Source of the DNA: Aplysia californica
Taxonomy: Eukaryota > Mollusca > Gastropoda > Aplysiida > Aplysiidae
Direction: 5' to 3'
Assembly: GCF_000002075.1 (NCBI RefSeq)
Contig: NW_004797272.1
Span: 1,726,084-1,790,083, forward strand
DNA: 64,000 nucleotides
Made by a program: the position numbers and the translations under genes. Each line of letters begins with the position of its first letter. Within the stretch, counting starts at the first letter, position 1. The notes below the pieces were generated by a model. It worked only from the letters and a program-made list of their open reading frames with translations. It had not been told where the DNA came from and ran no database searches. Of the stretch, positions 1 to 10,000 are shown piece after piece.

Positions 1-28
1 TGTGTGTGTGTGTGTGTGTGTGTGTGTG
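1..28. repeat. (GT)n microsatellite at window edge
   Basis: Pure TG dinucleotide repeat, cut by the window start. Confidence 0.9.
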
Positions 29-370
29 GTGAAACACTAAGCCATGTAGGGGCCTACCTGGATCTGGACAATAAAGATGTATCTTATCTCTTACTGTTGA
101 ACTTATTTGATCTTTTCGAGGGAACCACCTCTCTAATAGTAATATGCTACTAGGCCTAACATAATAATATTATTAATTAGGCCTACAAAGTGTGAATTTG
201 GGGAGAATAAGCATATGTTTTTCTAAAATAATCTTGTGGTCACAATCACTTGTCCTCTAAAATTTGATGAATACCGGTACCAATTTATGCGTTTTAGTTT
301 TAGGCCTAGAGTCTAGGCCCAATCTAAAGATTCTTCACCTGAATCTTTGACTTGGATATTTATTTTTACA
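29..370. other. AT-rich intergenic DNA, no gene seen
   Basis: No coding pattern. The palindrome AGGCCT occurs several times (for example near 51, 153, 180 and 302), a motif that recurs across the first 5 kb. Confidence 0.5.
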
Positions 371-523
371 CGCACAAAGAGAACGCTTGCTCTCGATAAA
401 AGCGAGCACGATAAAGCAAACGCTTGTGAAGAAAGCGATTGCTTGTCGTTGAGGTGTAATATATAGAATCTAGAAAGATTGAAAATCGCACTTGCGACTG
501 GTCAGAACTTGGACATTTGGCGC

Positions 524-733
524 CATGCTGGATTCGAGTGAAGACGAACTGTTGTTGCTAGACAGTGTTTTGCCGAAAATTATCCTAGGAAAACGCAAAA
601 GATTGGGGGTTCATGAGATAAATAAAAGGAGGCGAGTGGAAGGTGAATATCACCACTTGTTTCCTTTGCTTAAAAGAAGCCCTTCTCGTTTTCAGTCCAA
701 CCTGAGAATGAGCCAAGAGACCATCATGTTTCA
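524..733 (+). pseudogene. Harbinger (HARBI1/ALP1-like) transposase, N-terminal fragment
   Basis: From the ATG at 524 about 70 residues read like the N-terminus of HARBI1/ALP1-type proteins: an acidic start (DSSEDE), a basic KRKR block, VHEINKRR, then GEYHHLFPLL, a conserved RF and RMSQET. This VHxIN...GE(F/Y)HHLF...RMS order is characteristic of the family and precedes the DDE nuclease domain, which is absent. After about 733 the frame stays open to 821 but the sequence no longer fits the family. It is a transposon remnant, unless it is spliced to distant exons, for which I see no evidence. Confidence 0.72.
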
Positions 734-815
734 GTTCTTCGCTATCTTTCCAAGCCCGATTCACAACGTTGCGGTCTGCGTGGTCTTTCCTTCTCTTGTC
801 CCAAATTGCAGGTTT
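723..815 (-). pseudogene. MADF-domain protein fragment (Harbinger accessory gene)
   Basis: The minus strand encodes 31 open codons reading KPAIWDKRRKDHADRN, then a block ending AWKDSEELK. This matches the start of a MADF domain (P-x-(I/L)-W-D ... D-R-N ... A-W-x-x-I-x-E-E-L). It abuts and slightly overlaps the transposase fragment on the opposite strand, as expected if an internal deletion joined the two genes of one Harbinger element. Confidence 0.55.
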
Positions 816-1150
816 ATTTAAACACGGCTGACGGTCCTATAGGAGGTCCCACCTTTTAAATAACCTAAAAGTGTTTGATAGGGGCGGTAAACTGTTAAAC
901 CCATACCATTTAAACACGGCTGATACCAAAAACTCGAGATCCATTTCGGTGCTTTTGTCACAGAGACAGAGAAAATACATTCTGAACCACCCAAGTCGTG
1001 ACCAGACAGCCAGACAACAATGGGGGGCGGTACCAAGTACACGCTTGCAAGCGAGAAAGAATTAACTTTTGATTCTTTACGCTTTTCAAGCGTCGCTTGA
1101 AATCTCAATTCTCAGGCGCCATGCCATAAAGCGAGCGTCCTATTTGTGCG

Positions 1151-1845
1151 CAACAAGCAACATTTTCACGCGCGTGTCCCAAAGCGAAAGTGGTAAATTT
1201 CGGACACTGTCGGATAATGTCGGATAAATGTTGTTTGTGTATAATTTCCTTTCAAAATGGCGTCGATCTGTCAGTGATGCTTGTTGCCCACTTGTGCAAA
1301 ACAACGAACGTGTGTGTAAACGAAACCTCATTGAAGATATTATAGACCCAGGTTAAAACAGAACAAACTAGATCTAGATCTATATTTTTTGGATAAAAAT
1401 TTGCTTTCCAACCTGCGTGCATTGTGCACGTGATCTTGTAGTTCCGTTCGTTAAAGTCCACGATCCATTTGTTTACATCCAGAGAAGAAATCCAGAAGTC
1501 TTGGTCTTGATGTCATTCATTGATGATCTCAAAGGAGCCATCTCAAATGACCAAACACTATTTGAAACAGGCTATCCAAAGAGCAGGGATGCAACTTAAC
1601 TCTGCAAAACATCAAATTAGGATAAAATCAGGAACCCTGAACCCCCTCACCTCCATATTTTTATCGGTTTTATTAGGTCAAGCCACATGCGATTAAAAGT
1701 AGAAATGATGCAAACTATTTTTAGGTAAGGCGCCCATCTTGTTTGACGTCAGACCAGGATACCCCTCCGATCACGTGACTACATCTAAGTATAGACAACC
1801 GCATGGCACCAAAGATGGAAGTGTCTATATATTTATGCTTAATCT
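1151..1845. other. Non-coding, AT-rich, no gene recognised
   Basis: Only short open frames without recognisable similarity. AGATCT-type islands begin here (about 1368-1386). Confidence 0.4.
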
Positions 1846-1847
1846 AC

Positions 1848-1992
1848 ACCATTTTCTCGGAAGTTCTGATAGCTGATTTGATAGCGCGTCTGCGTTTGAT
1901 GTCAAGCAATGACTTTTGGAGCGGTTCGATTCCGGTCCCGGACAGTTGTTTTTTTCTCTTTTCCTCCTCCCGACTGACCAACAGTTCCATAA
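1848..1992 (+). mobile_element. tRNA-derived SINE, copy 1
   Basis: A tRNA-like head is visible: an A-box-like stretch GATAGCGCGTCTGCG near 1878 and a B box GGTTCGATTCCGG near 1923, followed by a CT-rich tract and CGACTGACCAACAGTT. The same order, with the same 3' CGACTGACCAACA block, recurs at 4462-4612. The head cannot fold as a full tRNA, so this is a SINE and not a tRNA gene. Confidence 0.6.
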
Positions 1993-2518
1993 ATTATAGG
2001 CCTAATTTGTAGAGTTGCTTTGACTTTGAAGTAGTTATTGTTTATTTTTAAAAATGTATTAGATCTAGTGATTAAACATGCAGGAGGGGGGGGGGGGGGG
2101 TTGGTCGATCTAAATTTAGATATCTAGATCTAGAACTAGATATTATCTAGTCCTCCTGCGTCTTTACGGCAATTTTCGTGCGGTCTTCCATCATGTCCAG
2201 GTAGGCCTAATAGATCTAAGATCTAGATCTAATCTAGAATATAGAATCTAGAAAATCCGAAATGTTACCGAAAACACGTCGTTCCATGTGGGTATCCCAA
2301 GAAGTGATGACATCACATTACTAAAATTAGCAGCCAATCAGAAAGATGCGTCATTTCTAAGTTTAACGGCATGTGGTCAAGCCCCACTGAAACCCCCCGG
2401 CCCTGCCCCTACTCTTGACTCTTGACTTTAACAAACGAAACTGCAAAATCGCCAATGAACCTGCTGTGCCAGAGACACAACACTACAATCTCTAGATTTA
2501 TATTATAATCTAGAGGAA
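1993..2518. other. Non-coding with poly-G and AGATCT islands
   Basis: Contains a G tract (about 2085-2100) and AGATCT/TCTAGA repeats at about 2108-2136 and 2208-2252. No gene. Confidence 0.5.
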
Positions 2519-3126
2519 GAGGCTAGCCGTACCTAATGACGGCTAGACTGGCAGTCTAGCCGTACTTAAGTACGGCTAGACTCACAGTCTAGCTAGCTGT
2601 ACTTTATTCTTAAGATAATATGATGTGGCTAGACTGACCATTTACAAAAAATAGGCCCTACTGAATTGTAAATATACATTTTTAGTGTGCAGTACCTAAA
2701 GTATTTGTATTTGAGACGAAACCAGGTGCCTTAATGACAGTGCATGTATTTTAAACCTCCTGTTTTCTATAATTAATGTTAATAGGGCCTAAGATAAGTA
2801 CGGCTAGACTGGCAGTCTAGCCATACTTAAGTACGGGTAGACAGCCAGACTAGCCGTACTTAAGGACGGCTAGACTGTCAGGCTAGCCGTACTTAATATT
2901 GATGGCTGAATTGTAAATGAAATTTTTAGTTTGCAATGCCAAAAGTATTTGTATTTCAGACAAAACCAAAAGGTGCCTTACTGACTTGCATTATTTGAAC
3001 CTGAATAATTACTAGATCTAGATCTAATGAGACCTGTGTACTTAACAGGCTTGAGTCGATTGGGCCAAACCTAGATCTAAGTACGGCTAGACTGGCAGTC
3101 TAGCCGTACTTAAGTACGCCTAGCCA
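2519..3126. repeat. Palindrome-cored repeat array (CTAGCCGTACTTAAGTACGGCTAG)
   Basis: A near-perfect palindrome formed by CTAGCCGTACTT and AAGTACGGCTAG, separated by CTAGACTGGCAGTCTAG-type dyads, occurs at about 2526-2595, 2793-2895 and 3077-3125. The sequence between the first two clusters (GTATTTGTATTTGAGACGAA, about 2701) is repeated in diverged form near 2946, so at least two direct copies of a unit of roughly 270 bp are present. No ORF lies inside. It may be a foldback element or a satellite-like array. Confidence 0.65.
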
Positions 3127-3214
3127 CTTCGTAGTCTAGACTAATCTATCTATCTAGATTCTAGATATCTAGAGTAATCGTACAGGGTCGAGCAGCAGGG
3201 TTTTTTTTTTTTGA

Positions 3215-3345
3215 GTGGTTATCCGTACAATTGTGCGAACAACTCTGTCTGTTATCCGTATAATATTGTACCATGCAATTGTGCGAACAACTCTGTCTAG
3301 TTATCCGTACAACGTTGTACGCACAATTGTACGAAGTGCTGCAGG
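3215..3345. repeat. Short repeats of GTGCGAACAACTCTGTCT
   Basis: The block TTGTGCGAACAACTCTGTCT followed by GTTATCCGTA occurs at about 3230 and 3279. A related inverted arrangement around GTACAACGTTGTACGCACAA follows (about 3307-3330). Confidence 0.5.
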
Positions 3346-3376
3346 TATCTGTACAATAGTAGGCCTGTATGCCCAC

Positions 3377-3820
3377 AGGCCACCTCTATTCTCACCACGG
3401 GTGAGAATAGCACAGGCGAGTCTTTTGGCTATTGTCACCCGGTGGGCGTTCACCGTTATAGCCTAGGCCAACCAGTGAAGCGTTCACCCTGAACCACAGA
3501 ATTCTACACTGTGATAGCAGAATTATAGAATTCTGTGCTGTGAACAAACGTTCTAGATCTAGATCTAATCTAGATCTATTACTACTGTTAGTGTAAAACT
3601 AAAGGCCACCTCTATTCTCACCTGGGGTGAGAATAGTGCAGGCGAGTCTTTTGGCTATTCTCACCCTGTGCGCGTTCACCGTTATAGCCTAGATCTAGGC
3701 CAACAAATTTTGCGTTCACCTTAAACCACACAATTTTACTCTGTGATAACAGAAAAATTGTAGAATTCTGTGCCGTGAACAAACGTTCCATTACAACTGT
3801 AGCCTACTTAAAGTGTACAA
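3377..3820 (+). repeat. Two tandem ~225-bp repeats with TTCTCACC..GGTGAGAA hairpins
   Basis: Copy 1 starts at about 3377 and copy 2 at about 3603. Both begin GGCCACCTCTATTCTCACC, contain an inverted repeat that can pair as TATTCTCACC/GGTGAGAATA, continue with GGCGAGTCTTTTGGCTATT and GCGTTCACC, and end GTGAACAAACGTTC. Copy 2 carries extra AGATCT units. Related hairpins reappear at 4068-4160. Confidence 0.7.
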
Positions 3821-3837
3821 TTTTGTCTGTGGGCACT

Positions 3838-3862
3838 GGAGAGAGAGAAAGAGAGAGAGAGA
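3838..3862. repeat. (GA)n microsatellite
   Basis: Short interrupted GA tract. Confidence 0.8.
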
Positions 3863-3865
3863 GGA

Positions 3866-3930
3866 GTAGCGCGAGAACTTCCGGTCAAAACACAATGGCG
3901 ACCCGCGTAGTTCGGCTCGATTCGAAAAGT
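3866..3930 (+). promoter_or_regulatory. Candidate CpG-rich promoter or 5' exon with ETS-type site
   Basis: A small CpG-dense patch in AT-rich DNA contains AACTTCCGGT (ETS core, 3878-3888) followed by ACACAATGGCGACCCGC|GTAGTT. This resembles a housekeeping start region, and the gene downstream on this strand is DDX42, whose first recognised coding exon begins right after a splice acceptor and therefore needs an upstream exon. A GTAGTT donor after CCGC would join in phase 0 to 6895. Inference only; the patch may be unrelated. Confidence 0.25.
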
Positions 3931-4067
3931 GCAATAGCCATAGCATCTTTGAAGACAATCAAATTAGCTTACTTTTGTGCTATAACATAATTTTTTCTTG
4001 GCTTTTATCAATTTGATCATCCACACCGATAGACAGTATTCCAAAATGAGGAAAAACAGGTCTTGTT

Positions 4068-4165
4068 TCACACCGGGTGAGAATAGCCTACGCTGGCAAG
4101 TCTCACCCGGGGTGAGAGGTAGATCGTATTTTTATTCTCACCCCGGGTGAGAATAGCCACTTCCA
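4068..4165. repeat. Additional CACCCGGGGTGAG hairpins
   Basis: The motif CACCGGGTGAGAATAG at 4071, CTCACCCGGGGTGAG at about 4103 and ATTCTCACCCCGGGTGAGAA at 4134 are self-complementary and match the hairpin core of the tandem repeats at 3377-3820. Confidence 0.6.
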
Positions 4166-4461
4166 TGCCCACAGGCCTACTACCTGCTCTGTCTTAGTTG
4201 ATCTAAAAATCTAGATCTAGACCTAGAGATTTTTAATCAGTGTTTCCAATATTCCACCAGCTGAAATTAAATTTTTTTTCGTGTGACCTCATCTGCCGAT
4301 CTGATGCCAGCCGCCTCATGCCTCATGTAAAAAAAAAGCAACTAGAGATCTAAGTCTAGATCTAGACTCTAGATAGATAGATCTAGAAATGTGTGTTGCA
4401 TTGAAATCGTGCTGTAAAAATATTTAAGCTTAATTATATTATCTACCTCCTTCTGTTGATA

Positions 4462-4612
4462 GTTCTGATGGCCGAAATGGACAGCGTGTCTGCGTTAGAA
4501 GAAGTATTATATTTTGAGTGTGGGTTCGAATCCCGGTCCAGGAAGTTTTTTTGTGTTTTGTTTTGTTTTTTTCTTCTTCTCTCTCCTCCGCCGACTGACC
4601 AACAATTTTTTT
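4462..4612 (+). mobile_element. tRNA-derived SINE, copy 2
   Basis: Head with an A-box-like stretch ATGGCCGAAATGGACAGCGT and a perfect B box GGTTCGAATCC (4523), then a T/CT-rich tract and CGACTGACCAACAATT, parallel to the copy at 1848-1992. Confidence 0.6.
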
Positions 4613-4965
4613 CCCATATTGTATGTTTTGACTTCAAAGATTTCCACTCATGGTTTTGTGTAAAAACAAAGAAACATAGATCTCTATAGATCTAGATCTA
4701 GTCATAATTAAATTATAGATCTACTTTTATATTTTAATAGAAGTATAGATCTAGCCTACTTTTCCATTTAGGCCTGGTTAAAGTTATTACATTGATGCTC
4801 AACCCAGGGGAGAACCAACTGGATGACTAGATTTAGTGATCTAGGCTTATTTTTACCAACAGCCTCCAAAATTCGAATAATTGTACGAATAACTTTGGGC
4901 ACTGGAGTACAAAAAGATCGTTTAAAACTTTGTATTTAAATCTAGACTAGATCTAGATCTAGATC

Positions 4966-5368
4966 CAGCCCCCAAAGAGTGGCACACAAACCTAAAGCAA
5001 CCTCCCTTACTTTCGACACTTTCGTTGAAACAACAGTTACGGCGATATTTTGCTAAAAATAGTCCTTAAGACAGCTTTTTCTTCACCAATTGAGCAAAAC
5101 AGCGTGAAGCTCTTCCCCCCGGAAGAGTTAACATTGGTTGTGGATGAAGGAGCCTGTAGCCTAGACTCTACGTTTTGTTAAACTCTGAAAGCTGTTGAGA
5201 GAAATGAGGCCCTCAAGGATGAAAGAAAATTTGCAGTTCAGTCTCGCCGTTTTTGTCCCTGTAATATAAAATGCGTAGTTTCTCATCCTTTGGGCACGTT
5301 AAATAATACAATGCCAATGGTTATATGATACAAAGAATCAAGAATTTGTGCTTAATTTAACGAAGTGA
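4966..5368. other. Non-coding upstream DNA
   Basis: No ORF of interest and no recognised repeat; an isolated CCGGAAG motif lies near 5119. Confidence 0.4.
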
Positions 5369-5735
5369 CTATTTCTCCGAACGCTCAGGAAAATAAAGTT
5401 GAACCCTATTTCTCCGAACGGTTTCTGATCTCGACATTTTTTGGCTATTTGCGAGATTTAGGCGTCATCCTTTCATTCTGCCATTCTGCGAGGACTGGGA
5501 GGAAGCATTTTTTACACGGAATTCAATTTCTAGAGCTAGAGATTTAAAAATGTCGGAATATTTAGATACTTCAGTTATGGTTGGAACGTTCTCGGACTAT
5601 ACATCATTTGAAAATACATTCAAAAAGGGTACTTTGAGAAAACAAGACTGCTCATCCTTTGCAGTAACCTATTTTGCATTTAGTCACCCAGCAAAAACTA
5701 AAATCTTTCATGTAAAAAAACCCCCCGTTCACACC

Positions 5736-5771
<36 letters not shown>

Positions 5772-5777
5772 CACACT

Positions 5778-5839
<62 letters not shown>

Positions 5840-5968
5840 CACACTTACACACACACACACACACTCACACACACGGGCCACTCCATTCGCTTCAACAAAT
5901 CTCGAGAACGGAAACCGTTCGGAGAAATAAAGTTTTAAGTTTATTTTCCCGAACGTTCGGAGAAATAG
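5369..5968. mobile_element. TIR element with ~57-bp inverted repeats
   Basis: The left end (5369-5425) begins CTATTTCTCCGAACGCTCAG and the reverse complement of the right end (about 5911-5968) begins CTATTTCTCCGAACGTTCGG. Both then read GGAAAATAA and a second ATTTCTCCGAACGGTTTC. The subterminal duplication of TTTCTCCGAACG within each TIR is distinctive. The 600-bp interior has no transposase, but carries a diverged copy of the sequence at 6545-6860 and a long (CA)n tract. Superfamily unknown and no clear target duplication. Confidence 0.65.
5739..5877. repeat. (CA)n microsatellite
   Basis: About 135 bp of CA repeat with few interruptions, inside the TIR element. It produces false poly-His/Thr reading frames. 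Confidence 0.9.
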
Positions 5969-5989
5969 AGCCGACCTAATTTAAATAAT

Positions 5990-6156
5990 AGTAGTAGAGT
6001 CAGATAGAGCATAATATAGCTTCGTCAGACACCAGTGTAGTAGTCAAATACCGGCGTGTAATACAGTCAGATACCAGTGTGGTAGAGTCAGATACCAGTG
6101 TAGTTGAGTGAGCCAGATAGTAGAGTCAGATACCAATGTAGTAGAGTGGGTCAGAT
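5990..6156 (+). repeat. Minisatellite of ~22 bp, GTAGAGTCAGATACCAGT
   Basis: Six or so diverged units of GTAGAGTCAGATACCAGTGT lie head to tail, with some units lengthened. Confidence 0.65.
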
Positions 6157-6544
6157 ATACTCATTAAAATTCTATAAATGGTGAAAACCACTTTAAACAC
6201 ACTATCATTGTGTCCAAGTCTTGATAACAAGCATTAAAAATCATGTTCTTAAGCTTCCAAAGAAACAAATGTGATAATAAAATTGAAAATGACCGAATGT
6301 CAAAATACTCCCCGAATCCAAGAGGAAAAAAAATGTGACTGAACACGTAAATAAATCTGTCGTCATTTTCACTCCCATAGAGCCTCTATTTGAAAAAACT
6401 GAAACAGTACATTCCTGGTGTCATCCAATGACAGGGCTTCCTGTAACAAGTTTCGGTTTATCTCTTGGGCAAGGCAGATAGGAGATATAAAGCTTCAAAG
6501 TCGACATACCTATTTTCGTCCTAATTTTGACTGAACCGGTAATT

Positions 6545-6860
6545 TTGCTCTAGTTTTGTTGGATATTTACGAGAGTTTGGCATCATCTTTCATTCTGCCA
6601 TTCTGCAAGGACTGGGAAGGAGCTTTTTTTTGCTTCGAATTCAATTTCTAGATCTAGATTCTAGAACTAGAAATTTTTATTTTTCTGAATATTGAGATGG
6701 GTGAGATTGGCCTACTTCAATTGTAGTTGGGGCAACGTTCCCGGACTATACATTGTACTTCATTTGAAAATGCCTTCAAAAGGTACTGCGAGAAAACAAG
6801 ACTGCTCGACTTTGGCAGTAACCTATTTTGCATTTAGTCACCCCTAAAGTAAAAACTAAA
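6545..6860 (+). repeat. Second copy of ~300-bp duplicated sequence next to DDX42
   Basis: Direct, diverged copy of about 5425-5705: shared blocks include CATTCTGCCATTCTGC, AATTCAATTTCTAGA, CGGACTATACAT, GAGAAAACAAGACTGCTC and GCAGTAACCTATTTTGCATT. It ends about 35 bp before the acceptor of the first recognised DDX42 coding exon, whereas the other copy is inside the TIR element at 5369-5968. Confidence 0.65.
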
Positions 6861-6894
6861 TCACCAAAAAAAATTTGTTATTTTTATTTTGCAG

Positions 6895-7070
6895 AACATG
6901 TCCTACAACAATTCGGGCTATGGCTATGGCTCAGGAAGTGGTCAGTTTACACCTGCCTCTGGGTATGCAGCCATGCAAGGTGCTGGAGCCAGTAAGACTT
7001 TTGTCCCTGGCAGAACACTGAACTATCACGTTGGCAATGTTGGAAAGAGACGTGCACGAACAGAGGAAGA
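6895..7070 (+). CDS. DDX42: DDX42 exon with first recognised ATG
   Basis: Acceptor TTTTATTTTGCAG ends at 6894 and donor GTGAGT starts at 7071. ATG at 6898 opens [15 protein letters not shown], a Gly/Tyr/Ser-rich low-complexity start different from the human MNWNKGG start, then a basic GKRRARTEE. The acceptor just before the ATG means the transcript begins farther upstream; the 5' exon was not identified with confidence. Confidence 0.85.
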
Positions 7071-10000
7071 GTGAGTATTTGGTTGACTTTCATGGTAGAT
7101 TCTAAAGCTTCTGCTTTTCCGCCAGCAAATGTGACTTGATTGTTTCTAACAGAAAGAAGAAAAGTCAGGCATATTTTGTTTGCTTTTAAAAGAATCACAA
7201 TTTCCGAAATTGGGATGCCCAAATGAATTGAATTAGAATTTTGTTTGCCTACTTTTACTCTTTATCACTGGGTGCTACTATGTGTGAGGCAACATGGGTG
7301 AAATCAAGCACTTGTCAAAATAATGTATTCAAGGAAACCAGCTTTTTTCTGGCCATTGAGCATATTTTGTTTTTGAATTTTCTTTTTTAGCTCAACTCCT
7401 TTCTTATGTCCATTTAAAAACATATTTCTGTGTGTGGATTTTACTGAAAAAGTTTATCAAAAGCACAATAAAATGTAACATGCGGTTTCAAAGGGGAAGT
7501 CACCAAACTTTGGCAGCCATTTTCTCGCTAATTTTTCCTCTGACACCAGGTAACTCCCACCTCCTTCTATAGCAAATATCTTGGTTGGGTTGGTTTTTTT
7601 TGGCCAAATGCAAGACAAATGAACAAGCTTTAAAATGATAGTAATAGCTCCATAATGCCCTCAAATTGATGAGCACCTGATTCCACTGGGTTGTAACACA
7701 TAATCTGCTCTTAATGTTGGTGTTACTATTGTCAGTTTAATTATTATCTATTTTTGTAACAATGGATGTGGCTATTATTATCGTGCCAGCTTGATGTAAA
7801 TTAAAACTCAGTTTCTTTCTGTATCCTGCCCACAATTTCAACTTGCCTTTTATACTAAATGAAAATGAAAAGTGAAGCATTTGGGAAGTTGGAGGATGCC
7901 ACCGATTCAATTTTTGTCACCATCTTGTGTTTTCCTTGAACTGCATGACTTCTGTCCTGTAGATCTGCTTGTCTTTTTATTCTAACAAAGCTCTTAATGT
8001 AGATTACCATATGTAATGTGTGTTTACTCTGATAAGGTACTTCAATGATGACGATGATGAAGAGGAACAGCCAAAAACAAAAGAGCCTTACCAGCCAGCG
8101 CCGGACAGCCCTGGGGCTGCCAGTGACGAGAGTGAAGATCCTTTGGATGCCTTCATGTCAGGCATAGAGGTAACAGTGACAAGTGTGATTATTTATTTTC
8201 CTTTCACATTTATGCAAATATTGTCAATTGCTCTTGGCTGTCTGCTGTAACTTCACTCACACAAAGACTTTATATGCTAGAAATATGTTTTTCATTGATA
8301 AGTTTAAAATGTGAATACAGTCAAACCTGCTGTAACGGAAACCTGTCTAGGACAGAAACCTGCCATTATGGAATCTCCTCCCTTTACTTTGATAGATTCT
8401 TTATAATACATCTGTTTAAAATGGAAATCTTCTTGGCACAGAAATAGACAAAAGAAATCCTTTCCTTTAAAAAAGCATGACCTGTTTAAGATGGAAAATG
8501 CTTTGCCCTCTCAACCCTGATTTGAAACCTCACCCACAAGTTTTGTTCCTCCTTCTCTGACCTTTACACTATGCCATCTGTTGATTAAGGGTGGTAGGGG
8601 TGTGATTTGGAGGTAACTGTTACCCCACCCATGTGAACCCTGTGGGGTTCAGATGGTCAGGATGGTGTTGGCGGTGGAATATCACTGCTGCTTGTGTTTC
8701 AACTGCTCAAGTGGCGATTCAGATCATAAACTTTCCTGTGGGGCCCGAGATGTTAAATTTGGCCTCTGTCTGCCACCTTGATCATAGGGCCAGTCGAGGA
8801 AAGTGTTCTATGAATCATTGTTACGTTGGTTGATTGTGCTTATTACATTATGAAGTATGGCTTAGAGTGGAAACCTAGGAGACTTTCAATCATTTATATT
8901 TTTATCGGGTCAGTGATTTTAATGAGATGCAAGCACTGATGGCAATAGATTAGTAAGACTGATACATGCTATTATCAGAGCGTCTAGAATAACACTTTAG
9001 AAGGGTGAAGTTTTGACTTCCTCTTGCTGATCTTACCCTTGATCTCACCGTGTACAGCTAGCCCTCTGGACTCTTTCCCCCTAAATTCCCTTTTCCAGAC
9101 AGAAAATGTCCAACACAACATTTTTTCTTGCTCCTTGTGATTCCATCTTGGACAGGTTCAATTATAATACATAAAATTATGGAAATGTACAAAAAAATAT
9201 ATTTTCAGCTTTTTCTTGGTGGCTTTATCTTTTTCTATCCATTTGTTAAATTATTTTTTTAGCCTTTCTTTTTCTCATAGATCTTCATTTACTGAAGTCT
9301 TTTTGTCAGATCAACCTGTTGTGAAGTTGATTGGGATTTTTTGTATTGTGTGAAATTTATAAGTTGGTAAATAATTACTTTTTTTTTAGCGTAAAGCATG
9401 CTGGTATTTCATAGCAAGCTGTAAGGCATGAATCTTGTGCCAGATGATAATATTGACTGCTCACTAGAAAAATGGGCAGTTTGCTTTGATTACTTGATCA
9501 TGTATGCGAGGCACATTTGCACTTTGTCAAAAAATATGTTTTCAGAAAGAGATTGTTGCAGACACAAAGGAACGCATTAGCACTGAAGAAGAAAAACTGA
9601 AGAAGTAAGTAGTTTTATGATGTAAAAATGCAATGATTTTATTTGAAAAGCGTCATATTTTAAATTAATTTGCTCTGTTGATGGTGTGATATTTGTTCTC
9701 AATTTTTCTTGTGGAGATGTGGTTTTTAATTCCCGTGTTTCTGACGAGTACATCTCTCTGTGTGAAGACTTGAGATGAATACTATCAGAATAAAAACTTT
9801 TAATTGCAAAATGTAACTCGATTTTGGTAAACTGTTACAGCATGAGGTACAGAGGTTTTGAGCACCCTGCGTTAGACAAGGAAAATATACATTTTTCTAG
9901 AAAATACCAGTTAACCATGAGTTTTATGTTCTTGCAAAGTGACTATACAATGAAAATTAATTCCCTTTTAGGCTCTTGTGTTGTGTACACACCTGTTTGA

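Larger units (their letters stand above)
371..1150 (+). mobile_element. Internally deleted PIF/Harbinger DNA transposon
   Basis: Imperfect terminal inverted repeats are visible: 371-390 reads CGCACAAAGAGAACGCTTGC, and the reverse complement of 1131-1150 reads CGCACAAATAGGACGCTCGC (17 of 20 match). Between them are a transposase N-terminal fragment (+) and a MADF-domain fragment (-). Harbinger elements are known to carry two such genes, a nuclease and a MADF or Myb-like DNA-binding protein. The nuclease core and most of the MADF gene are missing, so this is a deletion derivative. No clear 3-bp target duplication is visible, so the exact ends are uncertain. Confidence 0.6.
1368..4965. repeat. 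Dispersed islands of (AGATCT/TCTAGA)n
   Basis: Short runs alternating the palindromes AGATCT and CTAGATCTAG occur at about 1368, 2108, 2208, 3015, 3150, 3550, 4203, 4350, 4678 and 4945, one more near 6650, and almost none farther right. They also sit inside other repeats (3550, 3690). They look like spreading 6-bp microsatellite seeds; no function is evident. Confidence 0.6.

Noticed and set aside
1233-1290. Short frame after TTTCAAAATGGCGTCG
   Set aside because: The ATG frame stops within a few codons; no support for a gene start.
3895-3990. 31-residue ORF beginning ATGGCGACCCGC
   Set aside because: Too short and unrecognised as a protein; kept only as part of a possible promoter/5' exon.
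5550-5930. Open frame with long His/Thr repeat
   Set aside because: Produced by the (CA)n microsatellite inside a TIR element.
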